Below are positions 46,080 to 57,281 of a stretch of 64,000 nucleotides of DNA, in pieces. The number at the start of each line of letters is the position of its first letter. Within the stretch, counting starts at the first letter, position 1. The notes under the pieces were generated by a model, which saw only the letters and a program-made list of their open reading frames with translations, made no database searches and was not told where the DNA came from. The stretch covers positions 558,001 through 622,000 of the forward strand of contig JAIWND010000009.1 in the NCBI GenBank assembly GCA_025330725.1, written 5' to 3'. The translations under genes and the position numbers were made by a program. Source of the DNA: Chlamydoabsidia padenii. Lineage: Eukaryota; Mucoromycota; Mucoromycetes; Mucorales; Cunninghamellaceae.

Positions 46080-46452
46080 ATGAATAACGAAGACTTCAAC
46101 TTGCTCTCCTCCCTCATGATGGTAAGTTTTGATTCTTCAATTCATTTAAAAGTTTGTTCTCACCTACTTTTTCTTTTTGTTATTGTTTTAGCCTCTCACC
46201 ACCCAAACCAACAGCAGAAGCAACAGTGACAACAACGACAGGTGCAACAACAATAACAGGCGCAACAACAATAACAGGCGCAACAGTGATAACAACGACA
46301 GGTGCAACAACAACAACAGGCGCAACAGTGACAATAACTACAGGTGCAACAACAACAACAATAGCAATAACAACAACAACAATGCCTACCATGTCTATAA
46401 TATCCGGGTAGACAATATGTTCTTTGTGAACCACAGATTCCAACCTTACTAG
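46080..46452 (+). CDS. Small Asn/Arg-rich repeat protein, unknown
   Basis: Two exons (46080-46121, 46192-46452) with a perfect GTAAGT donor and TTTTAG acceptor give 100 residues. After MNNEDFNLLSSLMMPLTTQT comes a repetitive region built from NSDNNDRC, NNNNRR and related blocks, then a non-repetitive tail AYHVYNIRVDNMFFVNHRFQ. The region is strongly Asn plus Arg with a cysteine in three repeats. A TATA box lies at the right distance upstream and AATAAA signals follow at 46480-46500, so it looks like a real, possibly highly expressed gene. No family recognised and no signal peptide. The repeat could have expanded by slippage. Confidence 0.55.
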
Positions 46453-46965
46453 TTGTGGCATAATTGCTTTCTTTAGTCAATAAAACTTTTTTTCAATAAA
46501 ATGACTATCTTTTCCTAAAAACAAAAACAAAAAAGATCAAAAATGTTTATCTTGTGCACGAGCCCCCCCCCTTTTTTTTTATAAAGCACCTGGATTAAGT
46601 GGGACTAAAACAAACCAGGAGGTATTAACTCGGAAGTCCTCGACTTTTATGATCCTATCAGGAGCTCCTCTGAAACCTCCGCTATTAATCACTTTGTTAT
46701 TGATAACATGTAACCCTAGAAAAGGAAAAGTTGTCTGTCGTATGCCAATTATGCACTTTTATTTTTCAAATTCCGCTTCCCACCCATTCAATGTATCGCT
46801 TTTTCCTAGCTGATATGTAACAAGGAGATTAAAGCGAATAGACATAAACTTTCTTTTATTAAAATGACTATAACATTAAGCAAGGATAAAGGTCATATAT
46901 ATGTTGGGTAACTAAATCATTAATGGGCAGAGAGAGGGGGGAAGAGAGATTCTGATAATCGGGGA
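46453..46965. other. Convergent intergenic region
   Basis: About 510 bp containing AATAAA signals for both flanking genes (46480-46500 and near 46855), a C run followed by T run at 46563-46580, and otherwise unremarkable AT-rich sequence. No gene seen. Confidence 0.4.
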
Positions 46966-47307
46966 TTAAAAAGATGGGCCATCTCGATAAACCAAGTTTG
47001 CACCATCATCGCCATAAGTACCATCATCAAATTCGTTACCATTGAAGAAGTCAAAATCATCTGCATTTTCAAAACCAGATTCAAAGTTTTCTGTAATGGC
47101 TTGAGGAGGTTCAGTCACATCCACAATAGAGTAAGGTTCAGGTGGTGGGTAAGGATGTCTTTCAATAGGTTGACCAGTACAACCATCGATCAAGATGGTA
47201 CGCTTAATCACACCTCCTTTGTGATGATAATGTCCACCCTTTTTGGATGCCATGGCAAGACCTGCCAAAGTACCGAGAAGAAGAATTGCCTTGAGGGAAA
47301 GTTGCAT
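46966..47307 (-). CDS. Small secreted protein, unknown
   Basis: Single-exon, 113 residues. MQLSLKAILLLGTLAGLAMA is a textbook signal peptide with an AMA cleavage site. The mature part begins SKKGGHYHHKGG, continues with a single Cys (DGCTGQPIERHPYPPPEPY) and becomes acidic (ESGFENADDFDFFNGNEFDD). With one cysteine it lacks the disulphide pattern of hydrophobins or typical effectors. A TATA-like TATTTAAA lies 47-54 bp upstream on the minus strand (47354-47361). The His-rich N-terminus could bind metal, but that is a guess. No family recognised. Confidence 0.6.
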   Translation of the reverse strand: MQLSLKAILLLGTLAGLAMASKKGGHYHHKGGVIKRTILIDGCTGQPIERHPYPPPEPYSIVDVTEPPQAITENFESGFENADDFDFFNGNEFDDGTYGDDGANLVYRDGPSF

Positions 47308-49066
47308 GATACTTTTTGTTGTTGTTGGTTCTCTTTTTGGAGGTTACCCCCTTTTTAAATAGCTTTTTATTCTCCGTCTCTCTGGCACATATTCTTTTTG
47401 TTAGTGATGAGAGTTGTATATAATGGAGTAAAACTTCCGATGTGTCGTTAGAATTGAAATTCAAAGAAGAAGAAGAAGAAGAAAAGAAAAAGATCCGTCA
47501 GGGTGGTTGGTGTATGATCATTATGCAACAAGAGTGGAAAGGAGCAGACTCAATTCTGTCGGGGGTTGAAATCTGGATGATTTTTTTTTTTTTTTTTTTT
47601 TTTCTTCACCCCTCTTTTACATTCATCGAATGAAGCAAGATATGATCACTGGTAACGGAGAAAAAAGGGTAACTAAAGACTTTCAGGTGTTTATGGAAAT
47701 CACTTGCTGAAACTTGAAACTTGATAAAGGAGTCGACGAACAATAATGATAACCATCTTATAACAAGGTATGGAACAACATTAAGCAACAACAACTTTGG
47801 TTAAAATAAACTTGCTCATCTTTACTGAATGAAATTTCACTGGACTTGACACTAACGGGTACTCTTGAAAAAGTGGAAACCTTACAACTACAGGATAATT
47901 GGAACCTATTCCAACAGGCCACAGCGACATCTATTAGTGGTATACAACTCTTTACTCAAGTGGAATGGGGGATACCAACATTGGCAACTTGATGACGAAG
48001 CACATGGTCAGCTTAGGTTTATTCTTTTAACAAACACAATTGACACCATCCGTCTAGATTATGGGCAGGACGACAATACAAAACAGGTAAGCTCCCCCCT
48101 CCCCTTCCTTCGTTATTACTATGAACACTCAAACCAAACTTTTACTCCTCCATTAGTCAACTCTACTACCTCCTATCCAGCTATAATGACACCAACCATC
48201 ATAGGACTACACCAAACATGTAAATCGCTGGCCAATTGAAATAAAGTGTCTGGATCTAATCATTGATTGCTTCTTCTGGTAGGTCACCCATTCTATGTAT
48301 ATTCGTCTACAATGTTATGATGAAATGGGGTGGCAGTGGGAACTAACTTGCATCTTTTGATAGTTCTTCACCATATCTGGCTCCGAAATAGAATCAATGA
48401 CCCCGTCTACGTTTTATGATAGTACAACGATATAAAAGTAAACCACCATAATGCATCATTGTCATCATGCAACGGCAACACAACATTGTTATACCACAGC
48501 GGGACATCTCATATTACGGCATCAGACTCACCAGCAGCAGCCAACACCATGTATGTTATATATGTACAAACGAAAAAAAAAAAAACTCATCTTTTTTTTT
48601 TCTCTCTTAATGATTAGATTTTTACAGAGGGTCATCCACTACAAAAAATTAACGCAGAATAGGCATAATAAAGGGGCTATAGTTGACAGGGTATTCATTC
48701 ACTTTTTGTTTATACATGTATATGATAGAGCAGCAACTGTCAAGTTTGTATGGACGACACAACAATGTTACTGTAGAATAGATTACAACAGATTATACAT
48801 ATAAATTTTACCGTTTTACCAATAAACATCCATCATTTACTTTTTAGTATCGGTCTTTTAAAATGCTTGGCGGATTCCCTTTACCCCACACTTTTACCCC
48901 TGAATGTAAATCAAAAGACAACCACATGATTATAAAGGGAGACAAACAATGATTTTTATTAATTACAAACCACGTATGGCTCTATAACAACAATAATAAA
49001 CGTAATAAAAAAAAAACAGATATAATAAAAAACGTGTGCACTATACTATTACTAAAACTAGGAGAT
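47308..49066. other. Long intergenic region with gene-like fragments
   Basis: 1.76 kb without a confident gene. On the + strand, 47865-48239 is open for 124 codons (LKKWKPYNYRIIGTYSNRPQ...), while the overlapping frame gives TLEKVETLQLQDNWNLFQQA. Either could be part of a spliced or broken gene; downstream 48283-48355 reads VTHSMYIRLQCYDEMGWQWE. At 48451 an ATG 20 bp after a TATAAAA opens a His/Cys-rich frame (MHHCHHATATQHC). None has recognisable relatives. A T run occurs at 47581-47602. Confidence 0.3.
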
Positions 49067-50778
49067 CTATTCGACAATTTCTTCAGTTTCTTCAATGACT
49101 TCTTCTACCCATTCTTCAATGGCTTCAGATTTGCCATCATCAGAAAGGACGAGTTCCTTGCCAAGATCCTTGCGTTCCTGAGCCACTTGTTTTTCCGTGG
49201 CCTTTCTCCAAGCATACCATTCTTCAATAGCCTTTCGGCGAGCAGCAATGAGTTTAGCCGCATTAGCATCACCAGCCGCCAGATCCATTTCTTCAAATTG
49301 TTTAGCATATTGGCGCAAGTTCTTCTTGATCTTCTTCTTTTGTTCGGCGGTCAAGAGTGAGGCAGGGCGAGGACGCCATAAGAGTTGTTTGAATTTGTCA
49401 ATGTTTTGCTTGTAAAGAGATTGACCCTTAAAGTCCCAGAGATGGAAGCCATGATCACCGGCCTGGCGCCACATGCTGGATCCACTCACCACGTATCGAC
49501 CAGTAGGGTCCCATTCGATATCAGATACACCATAATGTTCTTGGGTGGTCAAGAGTTGGACCACAGTGGCAGGTGCTTTGGTGTTGGTGGTATCGTCATT
49601 ATTGGCGGACGTGTTCAAAGGTTCGAAATCCAAGTCCCAGAATTCCATGTCAAACACGGAGGCATTACGCAGAGTGGCGGTAACAATGTGTCGACCCTTG
49701 GGAGACCAGAACAAGTAGTTGGCAGTTTTCTTGTCAAATGTCTTGAGAGGACGGAATCCAGTTTGGTGAGATTTGGAGGTACGGTCGAGATAGTAGAAAG
49801 TCACGGTGGTCTTGAGAGTAGAAGAAGGAGCAGCTTGACCACCAGAAGCAGGACCGGCACCGGCAGCAGCTGGGTTACCGCCAAAGTTAGGATCGTTGGT
49901 GGTGATAGTGGCGAAACGTTCACCTTGAGGTTCCCAAGCAAAGGCCATGACAGGATCCTTGAGTTCCAAAGTTTCCACAGGAATACCCTTTTCATTCACC
50001 CGGAAGATTTCAATGTTGGCGAATTGAGATTTCTTGGTCTTGGTATGACGATCGACCTTGACAGCCAAATAGCGACCCTTGGATTGCCAGTAGAGTTTAC
50101 AGTCATTCACATTAAACAAGTTCTTGGTTCGGATGATTTCCTTGTTGGGCACAGTCATCAAGGTCACACGAGCAGGTTGATTACCCACTTCAGGAGTCCA
50201 GTAAGCAAGCATATCTTCTTCTTTTTGTTGTCCACCATTCTTTTTATCTTGGTTGGGGCTGATAGGGGACCATTCAAAGTCGACAATGCCAGGGATCTTG
50301 ATACTCTTCTTTTCCAAAAGACCCATTGAAGGAGTTTCGTAGATGGAGAGTTGTTGACCAGGTACCACACGAGCAAAGTACTTTTCAGAGCTGGACCATT
50401 TAAACATGGGCCAGTGGACAGTCTTGTTAGCAGCACCGTGAGCATTGTTATCATCTTGACCAACAGTGGAGGGGAAGGATCGCAAAAGAGCACCAGTATG
50501 GACATCCCAGATGATTGCTTGGTTACCTTCATCATATTCAGTGAAGGGGTTAGAGGGACCTTCAGGGATCTTGGATAATTGAATGGGTTCGTTAGACCAG
50601 GTCACCAAGTAGCGTTCGCAGGGAGAAAAGTCGATCAATTTGACACCAGGATGAACAAATCGTACAAGCTTGCTCCAAGAGGGACCACCCCACAACACAA
50701 TACCTTGAATATGGAATGTAGCCAAATAGCTACCCAAAGGAGACCATTGTACATAGGTTTCAGTCCAATTCTATACAG

Positions 50779-50812
<34 letters not shown>

Positions 50813-51524
50813 TCTACAGTTTAGTACACATGTCCCTTCTTCCCCCCCCTTTTTTTTTTCCTCTTTACCTGACGAGTGTGGACATGTTCAGGGTCTTCAG
50901 ATTTACGGTTCCAGAAGATACTAACATCATCACCACGATACATGACAAATTGATCGCGGGCTTGTTCGTCAGCCAACCAGCTCTTGATATGTTCCTTGGG
51001 AGTAAATTCTTCAATTACAGGTTCCACATAGTCATCGTTCATCTTTGTGTATTTTTCCACGTCGGTAAACTTGTTGACAGAGAGTTGATGCGCCTTACTC
51101 ATCTTGTGTCCATCAAGATTCTTCACAGCGGCAAGAGCAGATTCGGCAGATTCAAAGTCGATAAAGAGATACCTATATATATAACGGGGTTAATCAACCA
51201 AGTTTTTAAGTGTGTGTGTGTGTGTGTGTGCAAAAGAGAGATTAAATGTGCTTACCCTTTGCTTTCCATCTTGCCAGCAGCATTGGGAGACATGGGCATC
51301 CAGATTCCACCGTCCTTGATATCACCACCTGCACCTTTGGTAAACAATTTCTTCAATACACCCAAAAGTTTTTCTTCTTTGGCTTCATCAACAATAGGTG
51401 CACCATCAACGACGATAATGGTGTTAAAGTCATCTTCTTGAGTCACCGTATGCTTTTCATAAATGTCGCTAAAGTCAATGTCTTCTTCGCGTTCGGGAAG
51501 GTTCTTGTAATCGAGGCCAGGCAT
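49067..51524 (-). CDS. PRT1: Translation initiation factor eIF3 subunit b
   Basis: Core scaffold of the eIF3 complex on the 40S ribosomal subunit. Three exons (51524-51256, 51172-50869, 50770-49067) give 758 residues, close to the yeast length. The N-terminus MPGLDYKNLPEREEDIDFSD leads to an RRM (NTIIVVDGAPIV ... KGYLFIDFES). The beta-propeller region shows TETYVQWSPLGSYLATFHIQ, LIDFSPCERYLVTWSNEP, WSPKGRHIVTATLRNAS and DIEWDPTGRYVVSGSS. The C-terminal helix is charged, with WYAWRKATEKQ. The second intron carries a 31-base A/T homopolymer. Coding sequence uses the frequent codons of highly expressed genes. Confidence 0.96.
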
Positions 51525-52011
51525 GGTTGATGTTAAATAAAGACAAGAGAAAGAGCGAACAATGATGAAGAGAGAAAAAAAAAATTATAGGAGGCAGGCC
51601 ACTGTGGCTTGCGGAATTCAAATCCCGAGCCTTCATCCCCCCAAAAAAGGAAGAGAGTGTAAAGAAGACTATGTAGTAAGAAAAAAAAAAAAAGACATGG
51701 TACTGATTGGTCCGTTTCATTTATACAGTAGTTCCAAAAGCCATTTGAATGCTTTTCTTGGTCATGCAAAGACACCCTTCCTAACCCAAAAGACTTGGAT
51801 CGATTTGACAATACAGTCGGCGTTTTAAAATCGGGCATACTTCTTGTACATATGCATGATCAGATTTTTTTTTTTTTGATCCCCCATCATATATAATCAT
51901 CCATTCCAATAAAAAGTAAAGTTAAATAGATGTTCTTTATTATATAGATACAAATAAACATACTACTACATTATATAATACATCCGTTTTGTTAAAAAGA
52001 GGGGGGATAGT
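51525..52011. other. Intergenic region upstream of eIF3b, downstream of the 4CL-like gene
   Basis: About 490 bp: the eIF3b promoter and the 3' UTR of the next minus-strand gene. It carries one TTCAAATCCCG element (51617-51627) and a related TTTTAAAATCGGGC (51824-51837). No gene seen. Confidence 0.45.
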
Positions 52012-54051
52012 CTATAGTTTAGCGGCCCTGGTTTGTTCTTGTTGCTGTTCCTGCTTGATCCACGCCTTGATATCCTTGCGCAAGATTTTACCACTGGCAC
52101 TTTTGGGAATAGCTGGCACAAATCGGATACCACCTCGAAGTTTCTTATGATTAGCAACCTTGGCCGAGACATAGTCAGATAGTTCATTCACCAAAGCATT
52201 TGAGTCTTCATGACCAGCTTGAAGCACCACATAAGCCCGGGGATATTCAGTAGCTTCTTTGGCGTCGTAGACACCGACCACTGCACAATCCGCTACCTTT
52301 GGGTTTCCTAATAAGATACTTTCCAATTCTATTAAACAAAAAGTAAAGTGATTAGCGTGTGTGTCCAGTATGGGGAGGGGGAGCTTCCGACCTACCTGCT
52401 GGTGCCACTTGAAGCCCCTTATATTTGATTAGTTCCTTCATACGATCGGTTATGGAGAATTGTTGAGTTTTGGAGTCAAAGACAGCAATATCGCCAGTAC
52501 GCATCCAACCATCAGAAGTAAAGGTCTTGGCATTAGCTTCAGGATTGTTCAAGTAGCCCTTCATTATAGAGACACCACGGATTAATAGTTCACCAGCTTG
52601 ATCGTCACCGAGTTCTAAAGAGAAAGAGAAAAAAAAAAAAAGTGAATTGGTTAGCCTCATGTTTTCTTTGCCCATGTTCGTCGCCTATTGGTAAACTATC
52701 TTACCATTGTCATTTTCGTCCACAATTTTAACTTCATGATTAGGCAAAAGGACACCAATGGACCCAGGAGAATTTCGTTCCATGGATTGGATGATCACAC
52801 CACTAGTTGTTTCCGTCATACCCCAACCTTGTCGTACCAAAGCAGGCACCCGGTTTGTCAAATTTGTGATATGGTTTTCTGAAAGAGGCGCCGCACCTTT
52901 TTATAAGAAAAAGTGTTAGTATTTTTCCCAAGCATGATTTGTTTCCTGCCACTGTACCTGAGCCAATATTACGAATAGAAGACAAATCATATTTCTTGAC
53001 CACAGGAGACTTGGCCAAAAGGACAGCGATGGGTGGAACAATGTTAGCAAACGTGACCTTGTATCGTTCAATCAGTTGACAAAAGAGTTCCAGTTCAAAG
53101 CGACTCATCACCACCACCGGAACCACCTTGTAATAACTGTTCATGGAGAGAGTCAAACCATAGATATGATAAAAGGGAAGGAAGGCAATCAAGACATCTT
53201 CAGTACGGCTAGTATCAGGATCAAAGTTGACATTGATAAGGACTTGACCAATAAAGTTTCGATGAGTGAGAGCAACTCCTTTGGCCACCCCCGTAGTACC
53301 GCTTGAATAACAAATAAAGGCCACATCTTCCGCGGGCTTGATTCCTTTAAGAGGACCGACGACTCGGCGTTGAGTATCCTTGGGTAGTAATGAGTAGAAG
53401 GGTTTGCATCCATTTACTTGTTCGTCACCGAACAAAAAGATACGATCCCGGGATAGGCCAATCTTGTCGCAGACCTTTAACAGCACAGGTAGTAAAGCAG
53501 GAATAGTCACCAGAGTGTTGGCACCTGAATCAGATAATTGATGATGGAATTCGTCTATAACAATAAAAAAAGGGAGAGAGAGAGTTAGTATTATACTAGC
53601 ATGATTGTTTATATGTCTTACCTTCAGTATAAGCAGGGTTACTATTAACAAATGTTAAAAGAAGGGGATATGAGATATAGGTTGTATGTGAAGTGTATTA
53701 CATAATCACAGTGCTTTATTCTTTTTTTTTTTTTAATACTTACCCAGGGGTAATTGTACATTTTGTAGCCAAAAGAGAAAAGTAGAGGACAATATGGTCG
53801 TATTGATTAGGAGCAAAAATAGCCACCACGTCATTAGGACCAAGACCAACATGATCAATCCATCCCGCCGCCAATCGACTAGTAAGATCTTTGACTTGAC
53901 CATGAGTTAGGGTTTTCCCGGAATGACCACAAATAGTTACCACCTTATTGTCAGAGCCAGGCTTGGTATTGTGTTCGTTCTTATCAAACAGGAAGGAGTA
54001 AATGTCGGTATCAGGAATGATTTGGTCAGGATAAGTAGATTTGTAAACCAT
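52012..54051 (-). CDS. 4-coumarate-CoA ligase-like acyl-CoA synthetase, peroxisomal
   Basis: AMP-forming acyl-CoA synthetase: activates a carboxylic acid with ATP, then forms the CoA thioester. About six exons. Motifs: [18 protein letters not shown] (ATP/AMP P-loop), [65 protein letters not shown] and [13 protein letters not shown] with the catalytic Lys. The protein ends in RAAKL; the C-terminal AKL is a PTS1 signal, so a peroxisomal enzyme feeding beta-oxidation or an aromatic or medium-chain acid pathway is likely. Substrate is not predictable from sequence alone. Start [13 protein letters not shown] at 54051. Confidence 0.9.
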
Positions 54052-54415
54052 GGCGTGGGATTAAAGGGGAAGAAGAAGGTTTTTCTGGGAAAAAGAAAAA
54101 AAAAAAGTGTGTGGGGTAAATTTATTAAAACCTTTCAAACGCCGCTAGAAAGAGTGGGAAACGGCTTACAACACATTTTTTCCGTCTATCATACAAAGAA
54201 GAATCCGTAGGTTCAATGGAGAAAAAAAAAAGAGAGACTATAATTGACATATTTGAATCCCGGTCAAGAAAGTAAAAAGTCTACAAGGAGGTCAGGGGGG
54301 ATAACATACCATACATTCATGTAATATGTGAGTATATAAATGCAAGCATTCGGTTCCACTCCTCTTCTTCTTTCTATCACCATTCCAATCAAAAAATAAA
54401 AAGAAAAAGAAACTA
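54052..54415. promoter_or_regulatory. Divergent promoter, 4CL-like / GDP-mannose transporter
   Basis: 364 bp between divergent genes. Contains TTTGAATCCCG (54252-54262) and TATATAAA at 54333-54340, about 75-80 bp before the transporter ATG, plausible as its TATA box. Confidence 0.5.
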
Positions 54416-55829
54416 ATGGGAAACAAGAAAGAAGACATAGAGTACAGTAGTCTGGCGGTGGATACATCTGAGTCTGATACTTACCCTACTTTAGTGGCAT
54501 CACGTTACATTGATTTTGCCCCATGGATGAAAACATCATTACCTATCCTATGTTATTGTGCAGCAAGTATCATGATGACAGTGACAAACAAGTATGTTGT
54601 TAGTGGTGATTTCAACATGGTATTCTTACTTTTATCAGTTCAGGTAATATGGGAAAAAAAGGTACCGAAAATTCAAATCCCGCTCATCTTGACACATTCC
54701 CCTTTTCTTGTCGGTTGATATGTAAACCCTACGGGTAAATAGAGCATCACCACCGTGTTCTTGCTTCAACTATTCAAATTCTTAAACTTTATAAAGTACC
54801 GAGAATTCGATGTGGAAGAAGCCAAGAAATGGTTTCCCATCGTGGTTTTCTTGGTGGCGATGATTTATACTGGATCAAAGGCACTACAATACTTGGCCAT
54901 TCCCGTCTATACCATATTTAAAAACTTGACCATTATTCTCATTGCTTATGGTGAAGTGATTTGGTTTGGTGGAAATGTCACTCTTCTCATGATGGTTTCC
55001 TTTACATTGATGGTACAACCCCGTTTTTATCAAGAAAACTTCGCAAAAGGAAGCTGACTTTTAATCTTTTTTTTTCTTTTTTCTTTTGGGTGGGGAATAG
55101 ACGTTATCATCTGGTATTGCGGGGTGGTCTGATGTAACCGATGCAATCCAAGCACTTTCTTATACCGGTGTACATGTGTATAGTAGTACAATGATCGGGT
55201 ATTTCTGGATGGCCACCAATTGCATTTCTTCCGCCTCCTTTGTGTTGTACATGCGCAAACGTATCAAGATCACCCAATTCAAAGATTTTGATGTGGTTTA
55301 CTACAACAATCTATTATCAATACCCATTCTAATCATCCCCAGTTTGTTATTGGAAGACTGGTCTATTCAAAACTTGAACTATAACTTGTAAGGAGTGAAG
55401 AAGAAAAAAATAGGAAAGCATTATTGAAATTCCGTTTTTAAAGCCCGATAGAAGAACGTTATGCAAGAATCTGGGCGATGATTTTTTCAGGGGCCTCGGC
55501 ATTTGGCATGTCTTATGCTTCTGCTTGGTGTGTACGCACAACATCATCGACTACTTATAGTATGATTGGTTCTCTCAACAAACTTCCCATTGCAATTTCA
55601 GGGCTGGTGTTTTTCGGGGATCCTGCCACTGTCAGTAGTGTCTCCGCGATCATGATAGGTACAAAAAAAAAAAAAAAAGAGAGAGATAATGAACAAAAAG
55701 AAAGATAATCTGACCCAACATACATTAATTTCAAATTATACAACAGGATTCATTGCTGGAATGGTATATAGCTATGCAAAAGCATACCCCCCACAAGACA
55801 CACCAACAAAAAGAGAGGAAAAAGAGTAG
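54416..55829 (+). CDS. VRG4: Golgi GDP-mannose transporter
   Basis: Nucleotide-sugar antiporter importing GDP-mannose into the Golgi lumen for protein and lipid mannosylation. Five exons (54416-54643, 54743-55012, 55101-55387, 55444-55658, 55747-55829) give 360 residues. Multiple hydrophobic helices and the diagnostic blocks are present: [34 protein letters not shown] (FYNN-type motif with Tyr first), [20 protein letters not shown] (GALNK motif with Ser for Ala) and [19 protein letters not shown]. The acceptor of intron 3 is the TTTAAAG at 55443, not the later GATAG, because only that keeps the [10 protein letters not shown] frame. Introns 1 and the 3' UTR carry TTC(A/G)AATCCCG elements. Confidence 0.94.
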
Positions 55830-55973
55830 ATTTTTCGAATCCCGACATTCCTGCACGAGGATAGATTTCTATTTTCAAATAAACCATCTTTTTATTATTG
55901 TATGTATGCTTTGTTGCAAAGACCAGTATCCTATTTAACACTATTTTACTATCTATATATATTATTCTAATCA

Positions 55974-56916
55974 CTATTTTCCACCTGCCTTTCTTGACCC
56001 ACGATGTGAGAGGTATTCACAGTCATCCAAAGCTTGTCGAGCACAATTATTAATATCCTTGAATCGATTAGGTCCTAATAAAATACCACCAAACCATCGA
56101 CTTACCACCACCATTACATCCTTTACATCTAGAATCTGTAACAAGTGCATCAATCGACCTATATATAAAGAAAGAAAGGTAGTATTGTCTTGTCGAAGGG
56201 GTCAGGGTAATAAAATATACATACCTCCAGCAGCAGTTTCACCGTCATCATCGTTATCTTGTTAAATATAATTTCCAGTCAAATTGACCCTAAAAGCCAT
56301 GATATTATGGGTAGCCCGTGCGATTTTCTTGTTTTCCAGTAAAGATGACATGACTTGATTCACTTGTTGAGGTGTCTTGACATGAGCCACGTGAGCAACA
56401 AAGACAGATTTTCGATCCACAAGAGGTGCACTAGAGAAGATGGATGGTCCAGTTGGTGTTGATGGTGTTTCTTGTTCTTCTTCTTCCTCCGTCACCAAGA
56501 CTGTTGTTGAAGATGATGGCGGCAACACCTCCTCCATTGCCACATTATCATTAATATAGTCCCGAAGCCATTGGATACATGCAAAGAGAACCATCTGACC
56601 AGGTTGGAACAGAGCCTGAAGTCTATGTTGAATCGTATCCACAATGTGCTGGTCGATTTTCCTTGTGCCCCAATAGAGAGACGCCATTTCAAACACAGGC
56701 ATGTCGCAACTGGGGTAAGTAGAAGGGTAAAAGAGTTGTAAGATTATGACTCGTGGTGACTTGAGCAGTGGTTGATCTTCATCCATGTTGAGGGTGAGAA
56801 GATAGGCCGTTTGAGTCTGTGCTGTTTTGTTCATCTTGTTGTAAAATCGAATCACCATAGATCCCACGTATCGCCCATAGTTCTTGTTGTTGTTGTTGCT
56901 TGTTTTCTTGTTCCAT
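55974..56916 (-). pseudogene. IMPACT/Yih1-type gene (RWD + UPF0029), apparently interrupted
   Basis: Homologue of IMPACT/Yih1, which binds Gcn1 and restrains Gcn2 in the amino-acid starvation response. From the ATG at 56916 (MEQENKQQQQQELWAIRGIYG) an RWD domain begins; VIILQLFYPSTYPSCDMP continues it in a different frame, so a one-base shift lies near 56820-56880. The UPF0029 domain follows: DRKSVFVAHVAHVKTPQQVN, KKIARATHNIMAFRV, then an in-frame TAA (56262-56264), then QDNDDDGETAAG and, after an intron, LMHLLQILDVKDVMVVVSRW, GGILLGPNRFKDINNCARQA and the stop at 55974. Both halves are well conserved, so decay is recent, or the reads contain errors, or the stop is read through. Confidence 0.7.
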
Positions 56917-57281
56917 TAGATTCACTGCCCAGTATACCTATATATAAAAAATAAAAAGTGGGGAAGAAAGACGTTCAAAATAAAAAGGATGAGGTCGGAT
57001 ATTTAAATGCGGGCATTTAAAATCAGGCACCGTCCCTGGGGAGAGTGAAACCTATTGATGCATACAAGTCAATAGATCTGATAAACAAGTAAAACAAAGA
57101 TAAGATTTTTTTTTATTGATGATTATATAAGACATGTACAAAGTAAAGAGGGAGTGGGCGGGGGAATGGAGAGAAGGAGAGATAAAGCATATACAAATAA
57201 GAAGGAAGACTGGTAAAAAGTAAAATGTTAAAAACAAGGAGGGAGAGGGAGAGGAGGTATATATATATACAAAGTAAGATT
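56917..57281. other. Intergenic region between two minus-strand genes
   Basis: 365 bp with the 3' UTR of the kinase gene and the promoter of the IMPACT-type gene. Contains ATTTAAATGCGGGCATTTAAA (56999-57019), a near palindrome related to the recurrent promoter element. No gene seen. Confidence 0.4.

Noticed and set aside
46180..46461. Minus-strand frame of Val/Ala/Ile repeats
   Set aside because: Antisense of the Asn/Arg-rich repeat; hydrophobicity comes from the reverse complement of AAC repeats.
49385..50329. 314-codon open frame on the + strand
   Set aside because: Lies exactly antisense to the eIF3b propeller exon, with His/Gly/Val-rich composition expected of a shadow frame; no family resemblance.
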